Below are positions 1 through 6,449 of a DNA stretch of 12,499 bases, piece after piece. The notes under the pieces are model-generated. The model saw only the letters and a list, made by a program, of their open reading frames with translations. It was not told the DNA's origin and did not search any database. Position 1 is the stretch's first letter. Every line of letters begins with the position of its first letter. This DNA is from Oscillospiraceae bacterium (GTDB lineage: Bacteria; Bacillota; Clostridia; Oscillospirales; Ruminococcaceae). Both the position numbers and the translations under genes were made by a program. The DNA lies in assembly GCA_019423445.1 (NCBI GenBank), contig JAHZBJ010000022.1:9716-22214 (forward strand). Direction: 5' to 3'.

Positions 1-114
1 CTCCGGCGGCTCCGGGTTGGTCATGTTGCCGCAGAGACCATCGATGATGAGAGAGGAGTAATGGAGCTCCTGGGCACGTTCCTCCTGTGCCTTGGTCAAG
101 GTGATCTTTTTCAC
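1..114 (-). CDS. Probable M19-type dipeptidase, N-terminal fragment (runs off window)
   Basis: Only the first 38 codons are visible. The frame opens with GTG at 114-112, about 8 bases after a GGGGG stretch that can serve as ribosome site, and stays open to base 1. No ATG lies in frame upstream. The peptide has the shape of the start of M19 (renal/membrane) dipeptidases: a charged helix with KAQEERAQELH, then a hydrophobic strand SSLIIDGL, where the family normally carries the IDGH/IDGL element, and then a PEPPE segment. These zinc hydrolases cleave dipeptides, often with a D-residue at the C-terminal side. The strict H-x-D zinc motif of the classical enzymes is not seen here (DGLCGN instead), as in divergent members. 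It lies downstream of the GntR regulator on the same strand, 126 bases away, and is probably co-transcribed with it. A dipeptidase next to a dipeptide transporter makes sense. The assignment rests on a short segment and is tentative. Confidence 0.55.
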   Translation of the reverse strand, partial: MKKITLTKAQEERAQELHYSSLIIDGLCGNMTNPEPPE

Positions 115-141
115 AATGCATACCCCCAAAAATCATTTTGC

Positions 142-191
142 CAGGCAAATCGCCTGAATATAAAGCGACGGAGGGCCTTTCTGCGAGGCCC
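142..191. other. Two short inverted repeats between regulator and dipeptidase genes
   Basis: CAGGC (142-146) pairs with GCCTG (152-156), and GGGCCT (173-178) pairs with AGGCCC (186-191). Neither stem is followed by a T-run on either strand, so a true intrinsic terminator is unlikely. They could be weak attenuating or mRNA-stability hairpins between the leftward regulator and dipeptidase genes. I see nothing else in this 126-base gap. Confidence 0.3.
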
Positions 192-240
192 CCTGTACTT
201 GCGGTTTTTGCGATTTCTATGTATCCTAATGATATATTTC

Positions 241-942
241 TCAATAGGCACGGAAAAGAAAATACAAATCCGATACGGGTTCCCCATCCCGCCGCAGCTG
301 ATCATGGAGATTCACCGCATCCAGAATATGCTGTTCCGCAGCAGCTCTCGCCTTTTCAGGATTGCGCTCCTGCAGAGCCGAAAGAATCTTTTTATGGCCC
401 CGGATGGTCATGGGGACATCTCCCAAACCTTTCCAAGAGGTACTTGGCTCATGCCAGGACCTTTTGAGCAGATTGATTATGGTATTGTAGAGATACTTAT
501 TTCCGCTGCCCCAATAAAAAAGCTGATGGAAACTCTCATTATAGGCGGAAAACTGGCGGATGTCCCCATCCCGGGCAGCACATTCCATCTCCCGCTCAAA
601 GGCCTCCAGACGAATCAGATCCTCTTTTTCCAACCGGGTAGCAGCCAGCGAAGCAGCAAGACCCTCCAGAGCCGCCCGGACAAGCTGCATCTCCCGCAAC
701 TCCCCCAGGTCGATATCTGCCACCACGGCTCCCTTGTATCGTTCCAGGGTCACAAGACCGAGAGCCTCCAGATGTTTGATCGCCTCCCGCACCGGCGTAC
801 GGCTTACATGATACTTTTCAGCCAGGGCTGTTTCAATCAGTCTTTCCCGGGGTTTCAGTTCCCCTGTCATGATGGCCCGCCGGAGCAGATCCACCAATTC
901 GGAACTCTCATTTACTTTCTTTTCCAGCCCTCTCACCCCCAT
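241..942 (-). CDS. GntR-family transcriptional regulator, FadR/FCD subfamily
   Basis: A 233-residue DNA-binding regulator, the usual size for FCD-type GntR proteins. Residues about 10-75 form the winged helix-turn-helix, with the family hallmark VSRTPVREAIKHLEALGLV at about 46-64. Residues about 85-215 form the all-helical FCD ligand domain. Its metal/ligand-binding positions can be picked out: N135 and H139 (in YNESFHQLF), H183 (RGHKKIL) and H205 (EQHIL). The first is Asn where many members have Asp. Family members usually sense small carboxylates, amino acids or sugar acids and repress a divergent operon. The ATG at 942-940 has no clear Shine-Dalgarno upstream. The purine-rich GGGGGTGAGAGG lies just inside the frame, so leaderless translation or a slightly later non-ATG start is possible. 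Divergent orientation to the dpp operon and a TGTATACA palindrome 34 bases upstream suggest control of both directions. The ligand is unknown. Confidence 0.93.
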   Translation of the reverse strand: MGVRGLEKKVNESSELVDLLRRAIMTGELKPRERLIETALAEKYHVSRTPVREAIKHLEALGLVTLERYKGAVVADIDLGELREMQLVRAALEGLAASLAATRLEKEDLIRLEAFEREMECAARDGDIRQFSAYNESFHQLFYWGSGNKYLYNTIINLLKRSWHEPSTSWKGLGDVPMTIRGHKKILSALQERNPEKARAAAEQHILDAVNLHDQLRRDGEPVSDLYFLFRAY

Positions 943-957
943 CTGTAAAATTAGGGC

Positions 958-986
958 TTGAATTCGTGTGCAAAAGTGTATACAAT
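958..986 (+). promoter_or_regulatory. Candidate rightward sigma-A promoter for the dpp operon
   Basis: TTGAAT (958-963) and TACAAT (981-986) are separated by exactly 17 bases, a good sigma-70/sigma-A match. The palindromic operator candidate at 977-984 covers the -10 box, which would let a bound repressor block polymerase. Transcription would start near 993 and leave a leader of almost 390 bases before dppB. A second, weaker rightward candidate (TTGCTT 1105-1110, TTTATT 1129-1134) cannot be excluded. Confidence 0.55.
977..984. promoter_or_regulatory. TGTATACA palindrome, probable GntR/FCD operator
   Basis: A perfect 8-bp palindrome with the GT-N(0-2)-AC core typical of GntR-family operators. 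It lies between the regulator start (942) and the dpp operon, inside the -10 region of the rightward promoter. On the other strand it also overlaps a possible -10 (TATACA), or lies just downstream of the alternative leftward promoter. One copy was found in the intergenic region. The site being bound by the adjacent regulator is an inference from family and position. Confidence 0.5.
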
Positions 987-1227
987 GTATTTATATTATC
1001 CCAAGTATAAAATGCTTTCCCAATTCTGTCAATATTGCCCTTTTCCTTCTCTTTGTTTTTTTATCACGCTCCCATCAAATTGCTGCGTTTTTTCACAAAC
1101 CACATTGCTTTTTCTCCGTTTTTCCCCCTTTATTTGTGGAAAGATACCAGTTTTCACTGATGTCAGGGCGTCCTTCCCAAAGAAAAGCAAGTAGACAGCA
1201 GCGGTGTTTAAGAAAGGAGTGTGCGCA
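987..1227 (+). other. AT-rich untranslated leader of the dpp operon, no recognised riboswitch
   Basis: This stretch is rich in T and pyrimidine runs on the plus strand, unlike the GC-rich genes around it. I looked for a substrate-binding-protein gene, a T-box, common riboswitch cores, tRNA and a terminator hairpin, and could not support any of them. If the promoter at 958-986 is used, this is transcribed leader. Confidence 0.4.
995..1023 (-). promoter_or_regulatory. Candidate leftward promoter for the GntR regulator
   Basis: Read on the minus strand, TTGGGA (1023-1018) and GATAAT (1000-995) are separated by 17 bases. Transcription would start near 988 and run straight across the TGTATACA palindrome, which suits autoregulation. 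A competing reading is TTGGGA at 1004-999 with TATACA at 982-977 (16-base spacer). Both place the operator within or just after the promoter. Confidence 0.4.
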
Positions 1228-1386
1228 TTGAGCGGACAAAAAGTGCGATGTATGTTTTTGCAAACAAAAATGCCTTTTCATTCATCCAATTCTTCTGATC
1301 CGGTTGAGGAGAAAAATTCATATGTTTCTTCTATTTTGAAAAAGCAGCCCGGGACATTTTCTGATGGAGGTGTAAATTTTGATTAA
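1228..1386 (+). CDS. Possible 52-codon leader ORF overlapping the dppB start
   Basis: The frame starts with TTG at 1228-1230, preceded by AAAGGAG (1213-1219) at an ideal 8-base spacing. It ends with TAA at 1384-1386, overlapping the dppB start codon by 8 bases. The deduced peptide is polar and Lys/Ser-rich, with no signal sequence or membrane segment (it ends SDGGVNFD), and I recognise no family. The same ribosome site could instead serve a 25-codon GTG frame at 1221, so it may be accidental. If real, its overlap would couple translation to dppB. Its AT-rich composition differs from the neighbouring genes. It stands where a substrate-binding-protein gene is usually found but does not resemble one. 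Confidence 0.3.
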   Translation: MSGQKVRCMFLQTKMPFHSSNSSDPVEEKNSYVSSILKKQPGTFSDGGVNFD

Positions 1387-2299
1387 GTATGTCCTCAAAA
1401 GAATTTTACAGCTGATTCCTATGCTTTTGGTTCTCTCTCTCATCGTGTTTCTGATGGTGCGTATGATCCCCGGCGACCCGGTAAAAAACATGCTGGGCAT
1501 TGACGTTCCCCAGGAAATGGTGGAAATCGAACGGGAGCGTTTGGGACTCAACGATCCCTACCCCGTACAGTACATACGTTTTCTCAATGAACTTCTCCAT
1601 GGCGACTTGGGGACCTCCATCATCACTGGCAATCCGGTAGCCGAGGAGCTGGCTGACCGATATCCCAACACCCTGATCCTGGCCGCAGGCGGCATTGTGA
1701 TCGCCTCCATCGTGGGCATCCTCTTCGGCATTCTGGCAGCAGTCAACCACAACAAATTCTGGGACAACTTCATCATGACGCTGTCCATGCTGGCAGTTTC
1801 CACCCCCTCTTTCTTCCTGGCCCTGATCCTGATGCTGATCTTTACCTTGTATTTGGGCTGGCTTCCCAGTATGGGCTCCATCACCCCTGAGCGGATGGTT
1901 CTCCCCATCGTCACTCTGGGAACCCAGGCGGTGGGCTTCATCGCTCGAACCACCCGGTCCTCCATGCTGGATATCATCAGCCAGGATTACATCCGTACCT
2001 CCCGGTCGAGAGGTATCCCCGCTCGGGTCATCACCTTCTCCCACACCCTGAGGAATGCCCTCATCCCCATTCTCACCGCCATTGGCCTGCGGTTCGGCTC
2101 CCTGCTGGCTGGCTCCGCCATTGTGGAAACCGTCTTCTCCATTAAAGGTGTCGGCCGCTTCGTGGTGGATTCCGTCTCGAAACGTGATTATCCGGCGGTA
2201 CAGGGATGCATCCTTGTGCTGGCTGTCACCTTCGTGGTGGTAAACACCGCCGTGGACCTGATCTACGCCACGGTGGATCCCCGGATCAAATACGAATAA
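1379..2299 (+). CDS. dppB: Dipeptide/oligopeptide ABC transporter permease DppB/OppB
   Basis: A 306-residue inner-membrane permease, the normal length for DppB. The N-terminus MIKYVLKRIL leads into a first membrane helix (about 9-28), then the family's RMIPGDP motif (28-34) and a large extracytoplasmic loop with GLNDPYPVQY and GDLGTS. Further helices lie at about 98-122, 133-160, 172-190, 233-252 and 275-297. The cytoplasmic EAA loop that contacts the ATPases lies at about 203-232 (DYIRTSRSRG, then HTLRNALIP). The C-terminus has the usual DLIYATVDPRI. Translation starts at TTG 1379, 8 bases after GGAGG (1366-1370). No other start fits the ribosome site. It pairs with DppC, whose start is 15 bases downstream. 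The substrate could equally be oligopeptides or nickel, but the peptidase neighbours favour peptides. Confidence 0.94.
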   Translation: MIKYVLKRILQLIPMLLVLSLIVFLMVRMIPGDPVKNMLGIDVPQEMVEIERERLGLNDPYPVQYIRFLNELLHGDLGTSIITGNPVAEELADRYPNTLILAAGGIVIASIVGILFGILAAVNHNKFWDNFIMTLSMLAVSTPSFFLALILMLIFTLYLGWLPSMGSITPERMVLPIVTLGTQAVGFIARTTRSSMLDIISQDYIRTSRSRGIPARVITFSHTLRNALIPILTAIGLRFGSLLAGSAIVETVFSIKGVGRFVVDSVSKRDYPAVQGCILVLAVTFVVVNTAVDLIYATVDPRIKYE

Positions 2300-2314
2300 A
2301 GGAGGGGCCAAGAT

Positions 2315-3151
2315 ATGAAAGGAACCATTTTCAGACGTTTTCTGCGCCGGAAGGTCTCTGTTATCGGCGCCATTGTACTTATCTTTTTCTTTGTTGTGGC
2401 TATCTTCGGCCCCATATTCTGTTCCCAGGACCCCCTGGAGCAGGATCTGGTGAATAAATACGCTGACCCCTCTATGGAGCATTGGTTCGGCACCGACTAC
2501 CTGGGCCGCGACACCTTTACCCGGATGGTCTACGGCGCCCGGGTCTCCTTGACCCTTAGCTTCTCCGGCGTTCTCAGCGGATCCGCCATCGGAGTGCTGA
2601 TGGGGGTCTGTGCTGGTTACTTTGGCGGCTGGGTGGATTCCCTGGTTTCCCGGATCGTGGATATCCTTCTGGCTTTCCCCGGCCTGCTGCTGGCCATTAC
2701 CGTTGTGGCCATCCTGGGCAACGGTACCCAGAACACTGCCATCGCCATTGCCATCTTCTCCATTCCTTCCATCGCCCGAATGGTACGCGGTATCGTCATG
2801 GCCAACAAGGACGCTGAGTACATTCAGGCCTGCCGGGTGATGGGCGCCTCCAACTCCCGGATTATCTTCACCCACATCGTTCCTAATGCGGTCTCCCAGA
2901 TCATCGTCAACATTACCCTGAATCTGGGTACCGCTATCCTCACCGCTTCTTCCCTGTCCTTCCTGGGCCTGGGCGTACAGCCCCCCAATCCGGAATGGGG
3001 CGCCATGCTCAGCACCGGCCGCGACGTCATCCGGTCCTATCCCCTTGCAGTCTTTATCCCCGGTATCGCCATCACCCTGGTGGTGATGAGCTTCAGCCTG
3101 GTGGGTGACGGCCTTCGGGACGCTCTGGATCCCAAACTGAAGAACAGCTAA
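2315..3151 (+). CDS. dppC: Dipeptide/oligopeptide ABC transporter permease DppC/OppC
   Basis: The 278-residue partner permease, typical DppC length. A cytoplasmic basic N-terminus (FRRFLRRK) precedes helix 1 at about 14-34. The DppC signature HWFGTDYLGRD lies at 56-66. The EAA loop is at about 168-198 (EYIQACRVMGAS, then IVPNAV). The conserved SLSFLGLGVQPPNPEWG element is at 213-229, and the last helix is at about 243-262. The ATG at 2315 is 7 bases after AAAGGAGGGG. Only 15 bases separate it from dppB and 13 from dppD, so the four transporter genes are clearly one unit. With DppB it forms the translocation channel. Confidence 0.95.
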   Translation: MKGTIFRRFLRRKVSVIGAIVLIFFFVVAIFGPIFCSQDPLEQDLVNKYADPSMEHWFGTDYLGRDTFTRMVYGARVSLTLSFSGVLSGSAIGVLMGVCAGYFGGWVDSLVSRIVDILLAFPGLLLAITVVAILGNGTQNTAIAIAIFSIPSIARMVRGIVMANKDAEYIQACRVMGASNSRIIFTHIVPNAVSQIIVNITLNLGTAILTASSLSFLGLGVQPPNPEWGAMLSTGRDVIRSYPLAVFIPGIAITLVVMSFSLVGDGLRDALDPKLKNS

Positions 3152-3164
3152 GGAGGGGAAGCTT

Positions 3165-4157
3165 ATGTCTGAAACAATTTTGCAGGTGAAGAACCTGAAA
3201 ACTTACTTTTACACAGAGGAAGGCGTAGTCCCCGCGGTGGACGGGCTGGATTTCACTCTGAACAGCGGTGAGACCCTGGCCATCGTGGGAGAGAGCGGCT
3301 GCGGCAAGTCGGTAACCTCCCTCTCTATCCTTCAACTGATCAAGAACCCTCCCGGAAAGATCATCGACGGAGAGATCCTGTACCGGGGCGAAGATCTGTG
3401 CAAAATCCCGGAAAAGCGGATGCGCCAGATCCGCGGGGACGAAATCTCCATGATCTTCCAGGAGCCCATGACCAGCCTGAACCCGGTATTCACTGTGGGC
3501 CATCAGATTATGGAATCCCTGATCTACCACCAGAACTGCAAAAAGTCCGCTGCCAGGGAGAGGGCCATTGAAATGCTCCGGTTGGTGGGCATCCCCGACC
3601 CTGAAAAGAATGTGGACTGCTATCCCCACCAGATCTCCGGTGGTATGCGCCAGCGCGTGATGATCGCCATGGCTTTGGCCTGCAACCCCAAGATCCTCAT
3701 TGCTGACGAGCCTACCACGGCTCTGGACGTCACCATCCAGGCCCAGATTCTCCGGCTTCTCACCGACCTCCGGGACAAAACCGGCACCGCCATCATCCTG
3801 ATTACCCACGATCTGGGCATCGTGGCCCAGACCGCCGAAAACGTCATGGTGATGTACGGCGGCCAGGCGGTGGAGTACTCCGATGTGAAATCCATCTACA
3901 AAAATCCCCTCCACCCCTACACTGTGGGCCTTCTGAAATCCATCCCCAAGCTCCACGAAGAGCAGGAAAAACTTTACAACATCAAAGGCAGCATCCCCAG
4001 CCCTCAGGAATTCCCCAAGGGATGCCGGTTCTCCCCCCGGTGCGAGGACTGCATGGAGATCTGCCACGACCATATGCCGGAACTGGTAGCCCTGGAAGAC
4101 GGGCGCCGGGTCCGCTGCTGGAAGTATCAGCAATTCAAGGGAGGTGACGCGGAATGA
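3165..4157 (+). CDS. dppD: Dipeptide/oligopeptide ABC transporter ATP-binding protein DppD/OppD
   Basis: A 330-residue cytosolic ATPase that powers peptide import together with DppF. All nucleotide-binding elements are intact: Walker A GESGCGKS (42-49), Q-loop Q99, signature ISGGMRQRV (157-165), Walker B ILIADEP (177-183), D-loop TALD, and switch histidine H215. The C-terminal oligopeptide-type extension starts at NPLHPYT (about 247-253). It carries a cysteine set (C287, C293, C296, C300, C318) in the GCRFSPRC...RC pattern that in some relatives holds an iron-sulfur cluster. The ribosome site GGAGGGG precedes ATG 3165. The last codons overlap the dppF start by ATGA, implying translational coupling of the two ATPases. 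Confidence 0.95.
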   Translation: MSETILQVKNLKTYFYTEEGVVPAVDGLDFTLNSGETLAIVGESGCGKSVTSLSILQLIKNPPGKIIDGEILYRGEDLCKIPEKRMRQIRGDEISMIFQEPMTSLNPVFTVGHQIMESLIYHQNCKKSAARERAIEMLRLVGIPDPEKNVDCYPHQISGGMRQRVMIAMALACNPKILIADEPTTALDVTIQAQILRLLTDLRDKTGTAIILITHDLGIVAQTAENVMVMYGGQAVEYSDVKSIYKNPLHPYTVGLLKSIPKLHEEQEKLYNIKGSIPSPQEFPKGCRFSPRCEDCMEICHDHMPELVALEDGRRVRCWKYQQFKGGDAE

Positions 4158-5119
4158 GCAATCCACTGCTGGAAGTCCAAAACCTGAAACTCTATTATCC
4201 TGTAAAGGTAAAGAAAAACGTTCTGCGCAGCGAAAAGCGCTATGTCAAGGCGGTGGACGACATCTCCTTCACCGTCAACCAGGGTGAGACCTTCGGCCTG
4301 GTGGGCGAAAGCGGCTGCGGCAAATCCACTACCGGCAAAACCATCGTGAAACTCCTGCGGCCCACCGACGGGCACATCCTCTTTGAAGGCAAGGACATCT
4401 TCGCTCCGGAAAACAAGGAGGACCTTACCACCAAAATCCAAATTATCTTCCAGGATCCCTATTCTTCTCTGGATCCCCGGTTTACCGTTGGGCGCTGCAT
4501 CTCCGAACCCATGGTGGTCCATAAAATCGGCACCCCCAAGGAGCGGGAGGAGCGGGTCCGCCAGCTGATGAACGACGTTGGTCTGCGCCCTGAGCACTAC
4601 ACCAAATATCCCCACGAGTTCTCCGGCGGCCAGCGGCAGCGTATCGGCGTGGCCCGGGCTTTGGCCCTCAATCCCTCCCTCATCGTCTGCGACGAGCCTG
4701 TATCCGCCCTGGACGTTTCTATCCAGGCCCAGATTCTTAATCTGATGCAGGACCTTCAGAAGAAGTATAACCTTACCTACATTTTCATTTCTCACAACCT
4801 CAGTGTGGTGAAGCACCTCTGCGACCGTATCGCCGTCATGTATCTGGGAAATATTGTGGAGATCGCCGAAAAGCACGAACTGTTCGACAATCCTCTCCAT
4901 CCCTATACCAACGCCCTGCTGGACGCCATCCCTGTGCCGGATCCCGAAATCCCGGCTATGCAGGAGATGCTGGAGGGAGATGTCCCCAGCCCCATGAACC
5001 CCCCTGCTGGCTGCTGCTTCCACACCCGCTGCAAACACGCCTGCGAGCGCTGCTCCCATGAGAAGCCTGCCCTGCGCGAGATCACTCCCGGCCATTTTGT
5101 GGCCTGCCATCTGGCCTGA
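4154..5119 (+). CDS. dppF: Dipeptide/oligopeptide ABC transporter ATP-binding protein DppF/OppF
   Basis: A 321-residue second ATPase of the importer. It has the DppF-type N-terminus LLEVQNLKLYYPVK with a basic insert before the first strand. Walker A is GESGCGKS (51-58), the Q-loop glutamine is Q100, the signature is FSGGQRQR (156-163), and Walker B is SLIVCDEP (175-182). Switch histidine H214 is followed by Asn (ISHNL), where most relatives have Asp. The C-terminal extension (NPLHPYT, then GDVPSPMNPPAGC) carries cysteines C287, C288, C293, C297, C300 and C318. The start overlaps the dppD stop (ATGA). It forms a heterodimer with DppD on the cytoplasmic face of DppB/C. A short hairpin and a 78-base gap follow before ridA. 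Confidence 0.95.
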   Translation: MSNPLLEVQNLKLYYPVKVKKNVLRSEKRYVKAVDDISFTVNQGETFGLVGESGCGKSTTGKTIVKLLRPTDGHILFEGKDIFAPENKEDLTTKIQIIFQDPYSSLDPRFTVGRCISEPMVVHKIGTPKEREERVRQLMNDVGLRPEHYTKYPHEFSGGQRQRIGVARALALNPSLIVCDEPVSALDVSIQAQILNLMQDLQKKYNLTYIFISHNLSVVKHLCDRIAVMYLGNIVEIAEKHELFDNPLHPYTNALLDAIPVPDPEIPAMQEMLEGDVPSPMNPPAGCCFHTRCKHACERCSHEKPALREITPGHFVACHLA

Positions 5120-5144
5120 TCCAAAGGCCTCTTTCCCTGCTGCG

Positions 5145-5162
5145 AACGCGGAAAACCGCGTT
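5145..5162 (+). other. Intercistronic hairpin between dppF and ridA
   Basis: AACGCGG (5145-5151) and CCGCGTT (5156-5162) form a perfect 7-bp stem with an AAAA loop. It is followed by TTAGTTTG, a poor T-tract, so complete termination is doubtful. A partial terminator or an RNA processing/stability element separating transporter from downstream genes is more likely. Confidence 0.5.
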
Positions 5163-5197
5163 TAGTTTGAATAATTTACAACAAAGGAGAAATTGCC

Positions 5198-5548
5198 ATG
5201 GAAATCAAGCGTTACGACACCAGCGCGACTATGAGCCGGGTCACTGAAGTTGGAGATATCCTCTATTTCAGCGGCCATGTGGCCTCCAAAGGCGAGACCA
5301 TGACTGAGCAGGCCGAAGCCCTCTTTGCCCGGTACGACGAGCTGTTCGCCCAGTTCGGCACCGACAAGGATCACATGGTGATGGCCACCATCTATATGCC
5401 CGACATCAGCAAGAAGCCGGAGTTCAACGAAGCCTGGGATAAGTGGATCACCCCCGGCTGCGCCCCCGCCCGGGTGTGCGTCGAGGCCGGTCTTGGGGAT
5501 AAGCCCTATATGATGGAGATCGCCGTGATCGCCGTCAAGACCAAATAA
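5198..5548 (+). CDS. ridA: RidA/YjgF-family enamine/imine deaminase
   Basis: A 116-residue cytosolic protein of the RidA family, which hydrolyses reactive enamine/imine intermediates such as 2-aminoacrylate, released by PLP enzymes acting on serine, threonine or cysteine. The C-terminal active-site signature is present: PARVCVEAGL, then MMEIAVIAV. R92, C94 and E107 keep the spacing of E. coli RidA R105, C107 and E120, so deaminase chemistry is plausible. The N-terminal part reads TMSRVTEVGDILYFSGHVA, with MSR where E. coli has GPY. This is typical of a separate RidA subgroup and may change substrate range. It is slightly shorter than classical RidA (about 128). AAAGGAG precedes ATG 5198. It lies 78 bases after dppF and 38 before the first TPR gene. 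Its presence suggests imported peptides feed amino-acid catabolism that generates enamines. Confidence 0.9.
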   Translation: MEIKRYDTSATMSRVTEVGDILYFSGHVASKGETMTEQAEALFARYDELFAQFGTDKDHMVMATIYMPDISKKPEFNEAWDKWITPGCAPARVCVEAGLGDKPYMMEIAVIAVKTK

Positions 5549-5586
5549 TCAGGGAGCTCCCAAAAAATTGAGATACGAGGTGTACT

Positions 5587-6393
5587 ATGGCTAACGTACT
5601 TTCCGAACCTTCCCTGCCCAATTGCGCCACCAGAAGTTCTGAGGTTCTTCTGGAGCGCACCACCGTTCCCATGTCCCAGCTGGCCCTGGACGCCAAGGCC
5701 GCTGCGGAAGCAAACCCCACCGATCCCGAGCTGTGGATCAAGTACGGCCGGGCCCTCCGCCGTCAGATGATGCACCGCGAAGCCATCGAGGCCTACTGCC
5801 TGGGCATCACCTACAACCCCTTCTATCCCCTGCTGTACCGTCACCGGGCTCATGCCTACATCAACATCGGTGAATACACCGTCTCCGCCGCCACCTTCGA
5901 GATCGCTCTGCGGCTGGATCCCACCAACTGGGACTGCTGGTACCACCAGGGCGTGGCCTACTATCTGGCGGGTCAGTATGACCGGGCTGAGGTCTCCTTC
6001 CGGGAGTGCTTCAAGCACAGCAACCTCTTTGACGACGATGTCGCCACCAAGGACTGGCTGTGGCTCACCCTGATGCACCTGGGCAAGGAAAAAGAAGCCG
6101 CCGAGGTGGTGGCCGATGTCAAGCCTGGCCATCCCGTCCAGTACGCTGACTGCGGCTACTACAACCGCGTCCTCACCTACAACGGCACCATCACCCCTGA
6201 GCAGGCCCTGGCTGAAGCCGGCAAGGATGAGCATCTCTATGCCACCGGCGCTTACGGCATCGCCTACTACTACATCACCAAGGGTGAGCGGGCGAAGGCC
6301 TATGAGATCCTCAAGAAGATCAACGACAACGACTCCTGGGGCGGCTTTGCCGAGCATGCCGGCCGCCGCGACTTCGCTAACTGGAAAGACTGA
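5587..6393 (+). CDS. TPR-repeat protein, first of three tandem paralogs
   Basis: A 268-residue soluble protein without signal peptide or membrane helix, of no family I can name beyond TPR. An N-terminal block (1-40) starts MANVLSEP and ends SQLALDAKAAA. Three TPR units follow at about 47-80 (ELWIKYGRALRRQ...AY), 81-114 (PLLYRHRAHAYIN...ALRLDP) and 115-146 (CWYHQGVAYYLAGQYDRAE). A DWLWLTL helix lies at 156-162 and a further TPR-like pair at about 189-245 (YYNRVLTYNG, then AYGIAYYYITKGERAKAYEIL). It ends WGGFAEHAGRRDF. TPRs bind proteins or peptides, so a scaffold or adaptor role for the neighbouring enzymes is possible but unproven. The ribosome site GAGGTG sits 4 bases before ATG 5587. About 109 of its first 130 residues match the next paralog in an ungapped hand comparison. 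Confidence 0.9.
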   Translation: MANVLSEPSLPNCATRSSEVLLERTTVPMSQLALDAKAAAEANPTDPELWIKYGRALRRQMMHREAIEAYCLGITYNPFYPLLYRHRAHAYINIGEYTVSAATFEIALRLDPTNWDCWYHQGVAYYLAGQYDRAEVSFRECFKHSNLFDDDVATKDWLWLTLMHLGKEKEAAEVVADVKPGHPVQYADCGYYNRVLTYNGTITPEQALAEAGKDEHLYATGAYGIAYYYITKGERAKAYEILKKINDNDSWGGFAEHAGRRDFANWKD

Positions 6394-6405
6394 CATTCTC
6401 CATCT

Positions 6406-6433
6406 CCCGGGAGCCCCCGCGAGGGCATCCGGG
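6406..6433 (+). other. Intercistronic stem-loop before second TPR gene
   Basis: CCCGG (6406-6410) pairs with CCGGG (6429-6433), and GCCC (6413-6416) pairs with GGGC (6423-6426), with a 2x2 internal loop and a CCGCGA hexaloop. An alternative pairing is the palindrome CTCCCGGGAG at 6404-6413. It ends just before the GAGGTGAG ribosome site of the next gene and has no T-tract. It probably affects mRNA processing or translation rather than termination. Confidence 0.4.
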
Positions 6434-6449
6434 CACTGAGGTGAGTTTT

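Noticed and set aside
61..948. Rightward 295-codon frame opposite the regulator
   Set aside because: The minus-strand frame is a clear GntR/FCD protein with conserved motifs. The plus frame has no ribosome site or recognisable fold.
1255..1270. TTTTTG-CAAA-CAAAAA inverted repeat as an attenuator terminator
   Set aside because: The stem is only A/T pairs apart from one G-C pair, with no T-run after it. Too weak to call.
1406..2875. Leftward 489-codon frame opposite dppB/dppC
   Set aside because: His/Gly/Asp-rich antisense shadow of the permease genes, without start signals or family features.
6441..6449. Upstream GTG start giving three extra residues on the second TPR protein
   Set aside because: This GTG is part of the ribosome site for ATG 6450, and both paralogs start at the equivalent MANVLSEP.
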